A DNA stretch of 64,000 nt from Echinometra lucunter (lineage: Eukaryota > Echinodermata > Echinoidea > Camarodonta > Echinometridae). Numbering within the stretch: the stretch's first letter is position 1; each line of letters opens with the position of its first letter. Below, piece by piece: positions 12,824-24,372 of the stretch. The notes under the pieces were generated by a model, which ran no database searches, was not told the origin of the DNA, and saw only the letters and a program-made list of their open reading frames with translations. The stretch covers positions 12,857,241-12,921,240 of the forward strand of contig CM057153.1 in the NCBI GenBank assembly GCA_029962745.1, in the 5' to 3' direction. Both the position numbers and the translations under genes were made by a program.

Positions 12824-13554
12824 AGTATAGCGCATAATATTGATCTAACGTCTCTATGCGCTTCCAAGGGACGTTGGATATTATCAGATTATTACCCCTT
12901 GCTGTAGGCAAGCTTCCATTACAGCGCTCTGATGCTGTAAAGAATTCCTGCCAGGTGCCCTTTTACCTCACCTGGGACGAGAATGGCAAATAATGATTAA
13001 TGTCTTTTCAAATGTCATTAGGGCTGCACTTGGGATACGAGGCCCTTATCTCGTTTACAGTCTGAAGATTTATCCAATAGACTACAACACCTCTACTTTG
13101 ATTGTGTTACTGATAAGAAAGATGACCTTGAATTCCATTTGTCACGACTGAGATGTATGCATTCACTGCTCTCATTTTCTCCACTCTGAAATATTGGTAG
13201 GGTGAAAATTTTGCCCACTTTGGGTAACATGCATATTTGGAGTAAAAATGATAATAATGACAATTATTTTGTAAGCGCCATATCCATTACGCATTATGCG
13301 TTGGGTAACCGATTTAACCAACAAAACATCTTACCTTATTTAATTATTATCATTATTATCATTGTCATTATTGTCATTATCATCATGATTTTTGTAAACA
13401 TTTTATTGTCATATTTCTATTCGATAAAGACAGCCAAAAGTAACTTATTTCAGTTTGTATGCCTAGGCTCTCACTTCGTCCATCCTTTTTACTTTCTCCC
13501 TACGCTTTCTCTCTCATTCTCTTTCTCCATCTCATTAAAATGCATATATCAGAG
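12824..13554. other. Intergenic DNA
   Basis: (ATT/ATC)n at about 13337-13390 and no recognised gene. Confidence 0.5.
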
Positions 13555-13805
13555 GTGTTGTGGATCAGCTAATAGGTCTCCAGACTGTAAACCACGAGGT
13601 CCGGGGTTCTAATCCCACCGCACACTAATGATATTTGGCAAGACATTAATCTACGAGTGCCACTCTCCACCCAGGTGTATTAAATGGGTACATGCAGGAA
13701 GGAATTCCTTGAATGCTGTGAGCACTGAAATTAGTAGTTAAGCCCGGATAATATTGGAGCACCCTGAGCATCTGTTTGGAGGATACGTGCACTATATCCA
13801 ATATT
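13555..13805 (+). mobile_element. tRNA-derived SINE with ATT-rich tail
   Basis: The head resembles a tRNA gene: an A-box-like TGGATCAGCTAATAGG at 13561 and a B-box-like GGTTCTAATCC at 13605-13615, 28 bp apart. The body contains CCACTCTCCACCCAGGTGTA, shared with the reverse copy at 55858-56215. The copy ends in (ATT/ATC)n triplets extending to about 13930. Pol III internal promoter boxes plus a shared body identify a SINE rather than a functional tRNA gene. Confidence 0.75.
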
Positions 13806-14116
13806 ATTATCATCATTATCATTATTAGGCCTATCATCATAGTTATCATTATCATTATTATCTATTATTATTAACATTATTATTATTAATATGACTATTA
13901 TTACTACTATGATTATTACTATCATAAAAAAAGAGAAAAATCTAAGAATTCCTTAGACATGGAACTCTTACCAGCGTTTTGCATCATCTTGGCAGTACTA
14001 AGCATTATTTTCTTTTAAAAGGTTTATATTGAAAGGTGGAAAATCAACAAATCTAAGAATGATATATGACAATTTTGAGGACTGGAATAAATTGTTGTTT
14101 TTGTTTTTGAATCGGG

Positions 14117-14240
14117 TTTTTACAGACGTGTATCAGTCAGATATGATTGTTTACATCTGGGGCCAACCTTTTACGTCACCAACCGAAAGACGTGACTCAG
14201 ACTCGAACCTTGGCCCGATCAGAATCAGTTTGCAGGCGAA
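14117..14240 (-). mobile_element. Fragment of a second tRNA-derived SINE family
   Basis: Shares long blocks with 39035-39202 (TTTTTACAGACGTGTATCA, CACCxxCCGAAAGACGTGAC, CTCGAACCT). Read on the minus strand it has a B-box-like GGTTCGAGTCT followed by the CTTTCGG..GACGT block seen in several animal SINEs. Confidence 0.6.
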
Positions 14241-14436
14241 GACAAAGAGCTGACTGCAGACGTTACTGCTAGATCAACTCCTGCATTCTTATTCCAGGGT
14301 AGTAATAGGGCTTCAAAACAGATGAAAAAAAATGAATGGAAAAAAAATCATGATAGAAAGGCATTGCCCGCACTTTTCTCTAGTTCAGTGTTCGTTGCTC
14401 AGTTGCATGCTAATGGCATATTGGTCATGACTAATT

Positions 14437-14872
14437 AAAGGAGAATGAGACCCTAGGAAAACCACCCATTTCAATGAAAAGAGCGGATAGAGAGAAGCTA
14501 TTTTTAAAACATTCTATCAGAATCGGTTATGAAATGAAAAAGTTATGAAAGTTTGACAAGTCTCAATTTACTTTCTATGGCGATCCTCATATTGGCAATT
14601 TTGCTTCAAAATGGCAGGTTTATAAGGACAACTCTCAATATGTTTTGTCCACAAAATTTCATATTTTTTCATTATCTCTAAAGAGGGTGCTTGTCTCTTT
14701 GTAAACTCAACATACGTTGAGTCAAATAAATTTTCCCTTGATATGTCTTGAGCTGAGAAGGAGACAGGCTGCACCTTTCGTTACCAGTTTTGATGGTACT
14801 TTTTAAAAATTGCTTCTCTCTGTCCTCTTTTTTCATTAAAATTGATATTTCCCCAGGGTTTCATTCTCCTTT
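14437..14872. mobile_element. MITE-like element with AAAGGAGAATGA termini
   Basis: Tips AAAGGAGAATGAGACCCTAG (14437) and CCAGGGTTTCATTCTCCTTT (ending 14872) are inverted over about 20 bp. The interior is AT-rich and non-coding. No certain target duplication could be read. Confidence 0.7.
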
Positions 14873-15192
14873 CTTTAATAAAAAATGACATCCGTACCCC
14901 GCTCTACGTGCGTAACCGTAGAAACGTTTACGCAAATGCATGTGGGATTTTCTGCAATTATGCAAGTGTATATGCCAGTTTTTCTAACGCCTGATAGCCA
15001 ATGATTTAGAAAAGAATTATTTATTCGATGGAATATTCCTATTATCCCGTTTCCTCCCATTTATGATGACTGCTTTTTTCGAGAAAGGGTAGTCTCCGCA
15101 AAAATGCACACAAGGATAGAATTCATGTGATTATGACTTGTGTCCAATTACAATAATATTTCCGTTTATATTTTGCACTTAATCCATCCAAG

Positions 15193-15441
15193 GGGGTGAA
15201 CAAGGCGCCTAGCAGTACCACTTTCTTTACCCTGGCTTTAGCCTAGTTGCCTAGGATGCTGAAAGCATTCAAGGAATAAATTCCTACCTGTTACCCTTTT
15301 GCTGCACCCGGATGCAGAGTGGCAGTTATGTAAATTGATGTTTTGCCCACGGACCTTATTTCTGGGACAGAATTTGAACCAAAAACCATTGCGATCTTCA
15401 GTCCAGTTTCTTAATATCTTTTAAACCACCACACCATGTTT
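15193..15441 (-). mobile_element. tRNA-derived SINE copy, reverse strand
   Basis: Read on the minus strand it starts with GGTGTGGTGGTTTAAAAGAT and carries a B-box-like GGTTCAAATTC. It then has the body order of the other copies, including CCACTCTGCATCCGGGTGCA, GGAATTTATTCCTTGAATGC and a terminal GGCGCC. More diverged than the copies at 13555 and 55858. Confidence 0.6.
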
Positions 15442-16507
15442 GGAAAATGATGATCTTCTAATAGTATTCCCATCTGCCTCGACCACTCCTCCCCCCCCAA
15501 AAAAAAGGAGAGTCATCTGCACGTCTTCCAAGGCCTATTATTGAAAATATGACCTATTAGGGAATGGTAGGCTGCTTCTCAATAGTTTATGTAATTATCT
15601 TGTATGTTACGGGGCAATATTACATCATGGTAATGATGTTTAATTACAATGACACCAAACAGGAGCTAATGCGCCTCTTCCTCAACTTAATGATAAATGA
15701 ATCATAGACTGACTACAGGAAGTTTTATTTCCAGCAATAGCCTATCTAAATGTAATTTCAATTTCAATTTCAGTTCAAATGCGTTTTATTTAATATTTTT
15801 CCTCTGACTGTATATAGAGGCGGTTCGTCACTATAGAGAAATTAACTCTGTAGAAAATGAAGCGCTTGGGTAAAAGTGAACTACTAAACCATGATGCCCT
15901 CTCCAATCATATTTCACCAGGACTCCCTCCACGCCCTTCCTATATAGACTAAAGCTATACCCAGTCACTGCCCTGCTTGCATGATACTAGGCAAATTCAT
16001 ATCATAATCTGTTATTATGATCTGCGCAGTCTCAGTATATCATCTCTAACTTGCATACTATATCCTAATGAGCATTTCTTTTTCCCCCTGTATTCCAATA
16101 TAACATCTAGCTCGATGCATATCTTGCGTCTTTCTCCTAAGGGTGTTACAGAAAGGAATTTTTTGGCTCTCCAAACAAATCGAGTTGTGATTTCGCAAAA
16201 TACCATTAGCGCTGTTCTCAAATGGTGCCTTGTAAAGCATCATGATCAGCTCATCATTTAGTTCCTTTATCCCTACGTAGCTATCTCATGATATGTTGTT
16301 AAACCTGAGAGGTGTGACTGTCAGACAATAGAGTTCTTGAGAATCCTCTTGCGAATCAAACATTTTCTCCTCTTCTTCACTTGGGAGGTACTTGGTGTTT
16401 TCCGTTCGAATTTTCCATGTTAATATTTATTGTGTGAGGAGCGCTTCGGGAGGAGAAGATCGAAGAGTTGTCGTACGATGAGATTTCTCGTCACCGCTTT
16501 CTTCTTG
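15442..16507. other. Intergenic DNA upstream of receptor gene 2
   Basis: No gene recognised. A (AATTTC)n-like stretch lies at about 15748-15775. An open frame of 94 codons at 15977-16261 has no family similarity. Confidence 0.5.
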
Positions 16508-16514
16508 CCCCCCC

Positions 16515-16549
<35 letters not shown>

Positions 16550-16555
16550 CCTCTG
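16508..16555. repeat. Poly-C followed by (CT)n
   Basis: A run of about 17 C passes directly into (CT)n. Confidence 0.9.
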
Positions 16556-16649
16556 TAGCTGTTGTTCATCTCAACCATCGAGGCATAATTGAAGACCGAT
16601 CCCGTTAAACAAGAGAGAGATTAAAACTACATCAATGAAGCGCCACTGA

Positions 16650-16935
16650 AAAATACGAACTGGATTGCCATGTCTGCACCGTTCCCTTGATTCTGGCTAT
16701 TACCCCATGTGCATAGAATCGCCATAACCCTGCATATCTTCGTCATATTCTCATTTCTGTGCCACAACCAGCATACCTTTCCATAATCTTTGCCATAACC
16801 TAGCATTCTCAACAAATCAGAACATCTTTGCCATAACCCAGTACATCTGTGCCATAACTTCAAAATAAACTTAGAATACCGGCGCCAACCCAGCATAATA
16901 TATTCGAATGACTCACAATATCTTTGTCATACTTC
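16650..16935. repeat. Degenerate ~20-25-bp minisatellite upstream of gene 2
   Basis: Repeated units built on the core CTTTGCCATAACC (also CTGTGCCATAAC, TCGCCATAACCC, TTCGTCATA) recur about every 20-35 bp across this stretch, ending some 20 bp before the start codon at 16957. Only the core is well conserved. It may form part of the promoter or 5' UTR of the receptor gene. Confidence 0.6.
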
Positions 16936-16956
16936 GGAAAGTTTTTTGTGGGCACG

Positions 16957-17059
16957 ATGAAGGCCATAAATCTGCTCATTCTAGCGGTGACCATGTCCAT
17001 GTGGTATGACCAAACTCAAGCCGATTCGCCACCTGAATCTGACATTCCGTCTTGGATCG
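16957..17059 (+). CDS. Gene 2 exon 1: signal peptide
   Basis: Starts at ATG 16957 and encodes MKAINLLILAVTMSMW, a hydrophobic signal core, then a short acidic/Pro stretch. It ends at ATCG/GTAAG (donor 17060) in phase 1. The leftover G joins GG of exon 2 to give Gly, keeping the frame. An out-of-frame upstream ATG at 16908 could act as a short uORF. Confidence 0.75.
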
Positions 17060-20000
17060 GTAAGAAACTGAGACCCCATTCAGTCAGTTGGTTGGTTTGG
17101 GGGTTTAGAGGTGCTTATCATTACTAAATTAGAATGTAATCATCATGTGTTTTTCAATTTTGTTAGCTTTGTTTAGAAACGTTCTGATGCATAATACGTT
17201 TGGATGCCAGCAAAAATTAAAGAATGTCACTTTTATTGAAATTAAGTGGTATCAGGCAGTATAAGTCTTAAGATGTTAGTCATAAAGTTTGAATTTATTT
17301 TCTGTATAAATCAAAGTATCAAGATTTCCGAAAGCATGTACTGTGAAACCCATCAGCAAAAAGACGAAACTTTCAATAGTTATAGATTTCATTTAAAGTA
17401 GAATAACTATGCCTACAAATAATACCTCATAACAATATCTAATAAATCAACCCGTATATAATTTACCAAGCAGCATCGTTTTGAAAATGACATGTACAAA
17501 CCAACTTGTGCAAAATTTTGATAAAACCTTAAAACCTTAAAACCTTATTTCTCCCTTTTCCTATTGTCCTTTCTCTTCTTTAATTGTCTCTAATGCGCAA
17601 CGCATCGTTCATCTGGCGGAGTCCTCACTGTGTGACTGAATTGGCAACTGTAATATATACTGCTGTTTCACCTATCTCTGTATCATACATTCTTCTGTTT
17701 TCTTTTTTTTTTTACTTTCCTTTTTCTTTCTTGAGGAATCCACGTCACTACAAGCATTGCTTTTGTTTGGTGGATTTTTTCTTTAGGGCGTCTATTTTCA
17801 CTCCCAGATTCGCTGACGAGCTAACACAAAGGGGGATTCCTCTTCCTGCAACGCCTCTTTTTACCCGTTTTTATCGCCCCCCCCCCCCCCAAGTTACAAA
17901 ATCAAGGGGAGAGCCAAATGACTTATGACGCCAAAAGCACCATTTTTAATGAAACTACCTGATTGCCCATAATCGTAAAGCAGAACTCTTGTGTATCATT
18001 TCCTAAGCTTAAATGTAACTTACCGAATGTTCTTTTGCTGTGTAATCAAAATCAGCAGAAATGGTCGCTTGCACGGAATTTTCAGAACATTGTTTTTCCA
18101 TCAATTTCATTTTCATTCAATAGTACTACTCGTCTGTATTCATGTTTCAACTATTAATCAATTTTACCTGGCCTCATTTTCCCTTCCAGACATTGGAAAG
18201 TGTGCATTTATGTCATCTTCGGAAGTATGAACCCCTGGCACAGGAAGTTTGTTTTTCGGAATTGAGAATAACCATAGAGATACTATCCATGAACAAAAAA
18301 AAAAGAGAGGGCCATTCCTCCCCCCCCCCCCCTTCGCCCGGTCTTTCCAACGTTTTATCCTTCTCCCGTCTTTTCCATGGCGACGAAAACACAAAGTTGC
18401 CCAAAATTGTTATCAAAATACGTCTCTTAAAAAAAAAAAAAACAATTTACGGACCCACACGCGAAAATTACAAATACGCGTTATAGCGGGCATTGCTAAA
18501 CTCTTAAAAAGGGATGGGGGGGGGGGATTCTGTTCTTTTCGGTGATTTTTTTTATTTTTTTTTTAGTCTGGTTGTTTTGTCGGGTGAAAACAGAGAAATG
18601 TAATTATATAGATTCATATTTCGTTCATTTATCAATTTCCATGTCTAGATAAATTTTGGATGTCCGCGAGGATCTAATAACCTTCTATCTAAAGCCGCTA
18701 AGTGTTGAAGCTTAGCTCGTTGCCAAGTAGCAATGACGAAGTTTGTAACTGAAAGATGTATTGTAAATGCAATGAATGTAAATCCCGAGTTATTTCCAGT
18801 TTCAACACTGGTTATCATTTTAATAACTTGCTGTACACTCTAAGAAAAAAGGTGCAATTTTGCACCCCAAATGCTACAATAGCAGCACCTTTTGAGCTGC
18901 AATCTTACACCCTACATAACAAAGGTGCGAAGATACCCTCTTTTGTTCTTGTTCGTACCCGAAAATGTCCATCTGCACCTTTAAAGGTGCAATTATATGC
19001 ACCTTCAAGTGTGCAGAAACTTTTACATCCAAAATGGTGCAAATTTTGCAACTTCCCTAAAGGGTACAACTCTGCGAATAAAATGTAACTCACTGCACCC
19101 TTAAAGGTGGATGCATATGCTTCTTTGGGTGCAAAGTTGCACCCTTAAAGGAGCTCCTAGTGTATCATTTGAAGGGTACAAAACTGAAACTTTCTTTTCT
19201 TGGTGTGTAATCTGTCTGACAATGAATACACTAACACTTCTCCCTTCAAAATGTCGATCACATGTATTCAGTGTTAGAATTATCTCTATGAAATCATTTC
19301 AAATCTCATTTCAAATTGAACGATAGTTATGTAAAAGCAAAGTTTCGCAGGATACCACTCTCGATCAAATGGCCAACAAAAGACTTTATCCAAGGAACAT
19401 AGTTCTCTGGTCATTCATTTGACAATTATAAAATATCGAATGTCGAAAATATTTTTAAGAGTGATAGTATTTCCTTTATCTTTCATTGCTTACAAGGACG
19501 CTTTATTCGCTATTTATGAAATTATACTATGGTTATATTGTTATTATTTGCTTGGCGTCATCTGTGCGAAATGAATCATTGTAACCCTCAAGTCTCTCCT
19601 CCCGACATAACTGACTGGGGGTGTATAGGTGGAGCCAACTCGCTCCTTTAATCTGTATAATATTTGTAAGGAAATGGTAACATAGCTTTGGGAACTCTCA
19701 TGAACTGATGAAAATGAATACATGCGAAAGGAACATTGTAAGCTAAAAGCGTGTGGCATGGTTCCCTTTCTCAAATATGTATATCTTTCGTTTTCCATTT
19801 CTTTTTATGTCGAAATAGGGATTGTGAAGAATTCTGCAACGGTGGAATACTGCAACGATACACACTTTTGCCGATCTCGAAGCCAAGAGTGTTCCGAAGA
19901 TGAACACTTTTACGAACACTTGGCATGTTACTGTGATACTCTATGTCTTGTCTTCGGAGACTGCTGTCAAGATTACGAAGAGACGTGTCTGGTAGATTAC

Positions 20001-23000
20001 GAAATATCTAATACTACCACCACAGCCTACCCTTCTTTCGTCATTGATGTTGAAGAACGTTTAGGAGTACCTTTCGAAATGTATGAATGCAACACGCTTT
20101 CGTATGCTGCATTCCATAAGACGTTAGGTTTCTGGGTCATATCAAAATGTACCGGCGAAAAGGATCCTAGGTGCGAAAATCCTCTTGAGCCCCCTCCACC
20201 GCAAATCAGCGATGAGGATTTCAAAAGAAGCTACATACCAGTTACTTCTACGAAAACCGGTAGGGCTTACAAAAACCAATATTGCGCCCTATGCAACGAT
20301 GACGTTGGCGATGTATTCTGGTCGCTTAAGATAGATGACACGATAAACGCAAGTAAATCTTGGGGGGATTACCCTTTGGAGAATAGGTTTTACCTTTACA
20401 TTGTAACCTACAAACGTGTTACGTGGTTTCCTCCAACCCGAGTTCAAACCAAGTTGATTCGATCATGCATCATGTATGAGGTTACCGATTGCCATAGCGG
20501 TCCATTCTCAAATGACAGAGATACTACGTTCTCAGTTCATGAAGAAGATGAATGCAACAGCGTAAATGCTTATGTAAGGGTGATTGATGTCCGACTCGAT
20601 GGCGAATTCTACAAAAAGTCATTTTGCCCTAGTTGCCCTGAGAACATCCCGTACGTTATCGTGTGCACAAGACCAATTCCCAGTGCACTGCATGTGCAAG
20701 GCAAGAAAGAGTCGCAACAGGATTTGCTGCTGGTGCCGATATCGGTTATCATAGATTTTACGGGCTCAAATAAAGTCGTTAAAGAGGAGGAGCAGCTAAG
20801 AACGATTGAAGTCAAGTGTCCAGGTGAGCATGTCTTTGACCCTCGTGCACAAGTGTGTATACACCTATCCTGTTCGGAAGGATTCGTCATGGGCATTGAC
20901 AGTTGCGTTCCCGAGGAGGGATCTCACAACCAGTACTGTCCGGAGAAAGTGCAAGAGTGGTCTTTGGAATTTCACCCCGATTCCCGCAAATCATGTGAGG
21001 GTAAATTCTATCTTATGCTCAAATGTCTGCGGAGTGAGGGCATTACTATTGACGTGGTGAGGATATTATCGAGCTCCAGCAGCAAGTATCGCTGCTACTA
21101 CGATCTGCTGGTCAATGTATCAACGGATTTAGGAAATTCTAATTGGACATCTGTTGATGATTTCATGGTCCGAATGTTGGTTGCTCCAAAATCCCAGTTT
21201 TATGATGCCTGTATCATCCTTAACGCCGAATTGTATCAATCGTGTAAGAGTGCACTGGAAGAACGTTGCGTCAGACCACTTCACACGTTTCCCCTCGGTT
21301 TCACTCAGCTCAGTCCAACCGGGAAAAAATATTACTTTGTCAGTGAAACGGGCAAATGGTATTCCGAAGATATGGCTATTGAACTGATTACCTATGATAA
21401 GGACCGTAGTAAAGTGAGAGCGGTATCCGTGTGCGATGAAAGCCTACTACATTGTCAGTTCGTGAGTCTTAACCGATCTTTGTTCTCGGAAGTTCGAAAT
21501 GGAACTGGTGAAATCGAATACAAGCCAGCTGGCCGAATCTTCTCACCAGGCGAATTCAAGGTAATGGACAACGGATATGTCCATGTTTGTAATTTCTTTG
21601 GGACAGAAGGAATAAGGGACAAAACTACACTGATAACCTATACATCTTTCTCTCTGAATCAATCTGTCGTCAGCACCATAGGTTGTTGCTTGTCCCTTGT
21701 TGCACTGTTTCTGACTTTCTTAACCTACGCTCGCTTCCGTGCCTTGCGTCGATGCGTATGCAACAAGTTGATCATGTGTCTCTGCGTGGCGCTCTTTACT
21801 GGACAGGCCTTGCTCCTTCTAGGCGGGCTAGCCAACTACAACGTCGTCCTCTGCACTGCCGTTTCATCACTGACCCACTACATCTGGCTAGTGGCCTTCG
21901 CTCTGACTTTCAACTTGGCCTACGACCTCAATCGCACATTCGGTTCCGAAACGATCAATCGAAATAGTGAAAATGGCCCAAAGGTTCTCCTCCTGTATCT
22001 CTCTAATTCGTTCGGAACACCTCTTCTCATAGTTATTCCTTGCCTGATAATTCAGATCCAGAAAAGAGACACTTTGATCTACGCTCGTGATGGCATCTGT
22101 TGGCTCTCTGGCTACGTTCCCATGCTCCTGTCCTTCGGTGTCCCTGTGGCTATCACTCTGTGTCTCAACATGGTTCTCTTCATCCACACTGTGTTCGCCA
22201 TCGTTAAGACGAAACGTTTGTCAAGGAAGCTGCTCTTGCATCATCTGCGAAAGCCGACGTACACTGAAAATATGAAAGAGCTACTGATCTACTTTAAGGT
22301 AATCATACAACAGCAAATTTCAAATAAAAATGAATAATCTTATGCTCACAAGGGCATGCTATAATCTCTCCGACCCTGCCTATTTGAAATTATTACATTA
22401 ATTTGGACCCTTATACAACCTTATTGCTCAAAAATAATATCCTTAATTTCTTCCATCAGCTCATGGGATTATTTGGCAACCTAATATTTATCACATTCTA
22501 AATTCCGGACCCATTCTAAAAGTACATCAAAGGATTGACTAGTTATCATTTTCAATGATTGATATAATCTGTGCAAAGCAGTAAAAATGAGGCTGAGGTT
22601 GTTCGAATCAAAAGATTTATACTGGATAAGTGCTCACTCATAGTTAGCACTTGATTAGATGAAAGTAGAAAATGGTCCGTTCATTCGAATGTTAATTCAT
22701 ACATTTTATTCATCTCAGATTTCGACGTTGATGGGCTTCACGTGGCTGATTGGTTTCGTCGCTGCCTACGTCAAGAACCCCGTGGTCTGGTACATCTTCG
22801 TGGTTTTCAATTCTCTGCAAGGAACCTTCATCTTCCTGGCCTTCATGTGCAACCTACGAGTCTGGCGGCTTTGGATCCAGGGCATGAACACGAAATCGAC
22901 CTCCACGTCGATCAGGAAATCGTCAAACGTCTGCGCCGATCCGTCTGCCCATGAGATGCCCTATCCCAGCAGCGGTGGGGAGATCATTGGGACAACCGAC

Positions 23001-23042
23001 CATGATACCACCAACAAGCAGGAGGTCATCACTAAGATGTAG
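16957..23042 (+). CDS. Somatomedin-B domain methuselah-like GPCR (complete, 3 exons)
   Basis: A plasma-membrane receptor of about 968 residues, read from exons 16957-17059, 19819-22298 and 22719-23042. The phases match at both junctions (1 and 0). Order: signal peptide (residues 1 to about 22), somatomedin-B-like Cys cluster (about 46-92), a Cys-rich ectodomain with many N-glycosylation sequons (to about 648), seven helices (about 650-905), and a short Ser/Thr-rich tail. Family-B traits are a Cys and HYIWLVAF in TM3, MGFTWLIGF in TM6 and FNSLQGTFIFL in TM7. No HL/T-type GPS motif is seen before TM1, so it resembles methuselah-like rather than cleaved adhesion receptors. SMB domains bind proteins at the cell surface, but the ligand here is unknown. 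The exon model is mine and has no transcript support. Confidence 0.85.
17060..18835 (+). other. Gene 2 intron 1, first part
   Basis: Intron sequence from donor 17060 up to the MITE at 18836; the intron continues to the acceptor at 19818. Holds C runs at 17878-17890 and 18321-18332, an A run near 18430 and a G run near 18517. No exon recognised. Confidence 0.6.
18836..19162. mobile_element. MITE with CACTCTAAG / CTCCTAGTG ends and TA target
   Basis: Inverted tips CACTCTAAGAAAAAAGGTGC and GCACCCTTAAAGGAGCTCCT plus AGTG are flanked by TA on each side (18834-18835, 19163-19164). The interior has many AAGGTGCAA/TTGCACC units in both orientations. A TA target suggests a Tc1/mariner-like mobiliser, but this is inference. 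It lies inside intron 1 of gene 2. Confidence 0.65.
19819..22298 (+). CDS. Gene 2 exon 2: SMB domain, ectodomain, TM1-TM5
   Basis: The acceptor GAAATAG/GG at 19817-19818 opens this 2,480-bp exon. Near its start eight Cys occur in the somatomedin-B spacing (YCNDTHFC, ACYCDTLC, FGDCCQDYEETC). A long Cys-rich ectodomain follows. TM1 contains VVSTIGCCLSLVALFLTFL, TM2 LIMCLCVALFTGQALLLLGG, TM3 THYIWLVAFALTFNLAYDL, TM4 GTPLLIVIPCLIIQI and TM5 VPVAITLCLNMVLFIHTVF. It ends TTTAAG/GTAATC at 22299 in phase 0. An in-frame ATG upstream of the acceptor at 19722 gives no better signal peptide than exon 1 and is taken as intronic. Confidence 0.9.
22299..22718 (+). other. Gene 2 intron 2
   Basis: 420-bp AT-rich intron with donor GTAATC and acceptor TTCATCTCAG. 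It separates TM5 from TM6, close to the TM5/TM6 intron of the other two receptors in this window. Confidence 0.8.
22719..23042 (+). CDS. Gene 2 exon 3: TM6, TM7 and tail
   Basis: Opens in phase 0 with ISTLMGFTWLIGFVAAYV (TM6), then VVWYIFVVFNSLQGTFIFLA (TM7), and a cytoplasmic tail of about 60 residues with a Ser/Thr cluster (TKSTSTSIRKSS). The stop is TAG at 23040-23042. Confidence 0.9.
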   Translation: MSTLMGFTWLIGFVAAYVKNPVVWYIFVVFNSLQGTFIFLAFMCNLRVWRLWIQGMNTKSTSTSIRKSSNVCADPSAHEMPYPSSGGEIIGTTDHDTTNKQEVITKM

Positions 23043-23161
23043 TAATTTAAGGTATAACCTATCATAATTTTTCATCATAGAGAGGCCCCTTTATCCACAA
23101 AATGATTGACCTCTCTGCTAAAAGGGAAGACATTTCAATGTTTAGTGGTTAATAATCACTT

Positions 23162-23167
23162 AATAAA
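23162..23167 (+). promoter_or_regulatory. Candidate poly(A) signal of gene 2
   Basis: AATAAA about 120 bp after the stop codon. It is the first canonical signal downstream, so the 3' UTR is probably short and ends before the retrotransposon. Confidence 0.4.
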
Positions 23168-24190
23168 GAAAACGAGAAATTGGTTTTTATAGCAAATCAT
23201 GGACGCATGTCAACATGGTGCTAATTTATGGCTACGTGAAATAGTCCATTCATGATTCTGTGCTTCGGAGTTTTGTAAGGAGAATCTTCTCCTTTTTTCG
23301 TGCCATGGCTCTTTACCTTGCAAAATTGCTGACGCTGGTATTTTGTCATTAGACTTCCATGGAACCTTGAATCATACGTTACAAATATTTTTCTTTTTAA
23401 ATCTATTTATCTATTTATTTATCTATTCATTCATTTTGGGGAGGGAGGGGTGCTTTACTTGAACTTCATCTCAGTTAAGATTTCATGTGTGAATTTCTGT
23501 AGTCGGAAAGCAAAATGCGTTGATTCATCGCTGCCAGGACTATAACGACAAATCTTACACGTTGTCTGTGTATTTCTTGCTTATTGCGCCAAAATAGGTT
23601 TCAATTCATTTTTGAAAAATCATGAATGACGTGTCAGTCTTGTTCATGTATTTGTCTTCGTGCCGGTTTTATTATTTTGAACATTGCGCATTTAGTATTC
23701 TTTTCAGCAGTATACCTTTATTTTTTGTTATGACGATGATGATGACGACGATGATGACGATTCTAAATGGATATACCATAATAACTTGAAAGTCTACATT
23801 AGTATATCGGACTTCAGCAAGTTGCTCAGAAGCTTTATGTGAAAATGTTAAGTCATGATTCTTTTTCATTCTGTTATTCATTGCTAATTTTTGTTACATA
23901 GTCTGAACAGTTTTGTGCATATTGTAAATACCTGACATTGTGAGTCTTTGGAATGTTTGAATTGTTTGTCATTTGCGAACAAATTATTGGAAAGTTAGCA
24001 TAAAGTCAAACTGTGTTGTTAGTTATATAATCACAGTGAGGTAGTAGTAAAAAAAATGTATTTTCAGTCAGATCAGTTTTTATTCATGTTTACAGTGTCA
24101 TTGTTCGACATTATTCATGTTATAGAAATGAGTGAAATTATTTCATAAGCAGTCGCAGTCTGTATAATGGTAACCGATGCTATTATAAGT
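23168..24190. other. Intergenic DNA between gene 2 and the retrotransposon
   Basis: AT-rich, with a (GAT/GAC)n stretch at 23731-23761. No gene recognised. Confidence 0.5.
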
Positions 24191-24357
24191 TGACGTAAAA
24201 CTACGCCAGTTAATTACTTGTTAAATGTTACCAGGAATGACAACGCCATCTATGGTGAATTGTATACACAACTCTGTCTTGCAGCCTCTCTGCTATTCAA
24301 TAATAAACTACGTTAAACCCACTACGTTTGCACCTCATTGTTTTTCCTTTAATTGCG
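24191..24357 (+). repeat. 5' LTR
   Basis: Starts TGACG and ends TTAATTGCG just before the PBS. From 24206 it is identical to the copy at 30453-30601. Contains AATAAA at 24302-24307. It lacks the usual terminal CA, so the right edge is set by where the two copies diverge. Confidence 0.75.
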
Positions 24358-24372
24358 TGGTGGCAGCGCTGG
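24358..24372 (+). other. Primer binding site
   Basis: TGGTGGCAGCGCTGG abuts the LTR. The TGG start fits the CCA end of a tRNA primer. I do not assign the tRNA. Confidence 0.6.

Noticed and set aside
13561..13616. Possible tRNA gene
   Set aside because: A and B box-like motifs are present, but no full cloverleaf could be drawn and the body is shared with other SINE copies.
19722..19818. ATG at 19722 as the start of receptor gene 2
   Set aside because: It lies upstream of a good acceptor (GAAATAG) whose phase fits the signal-peptide exon at 16957-17059 exactly.
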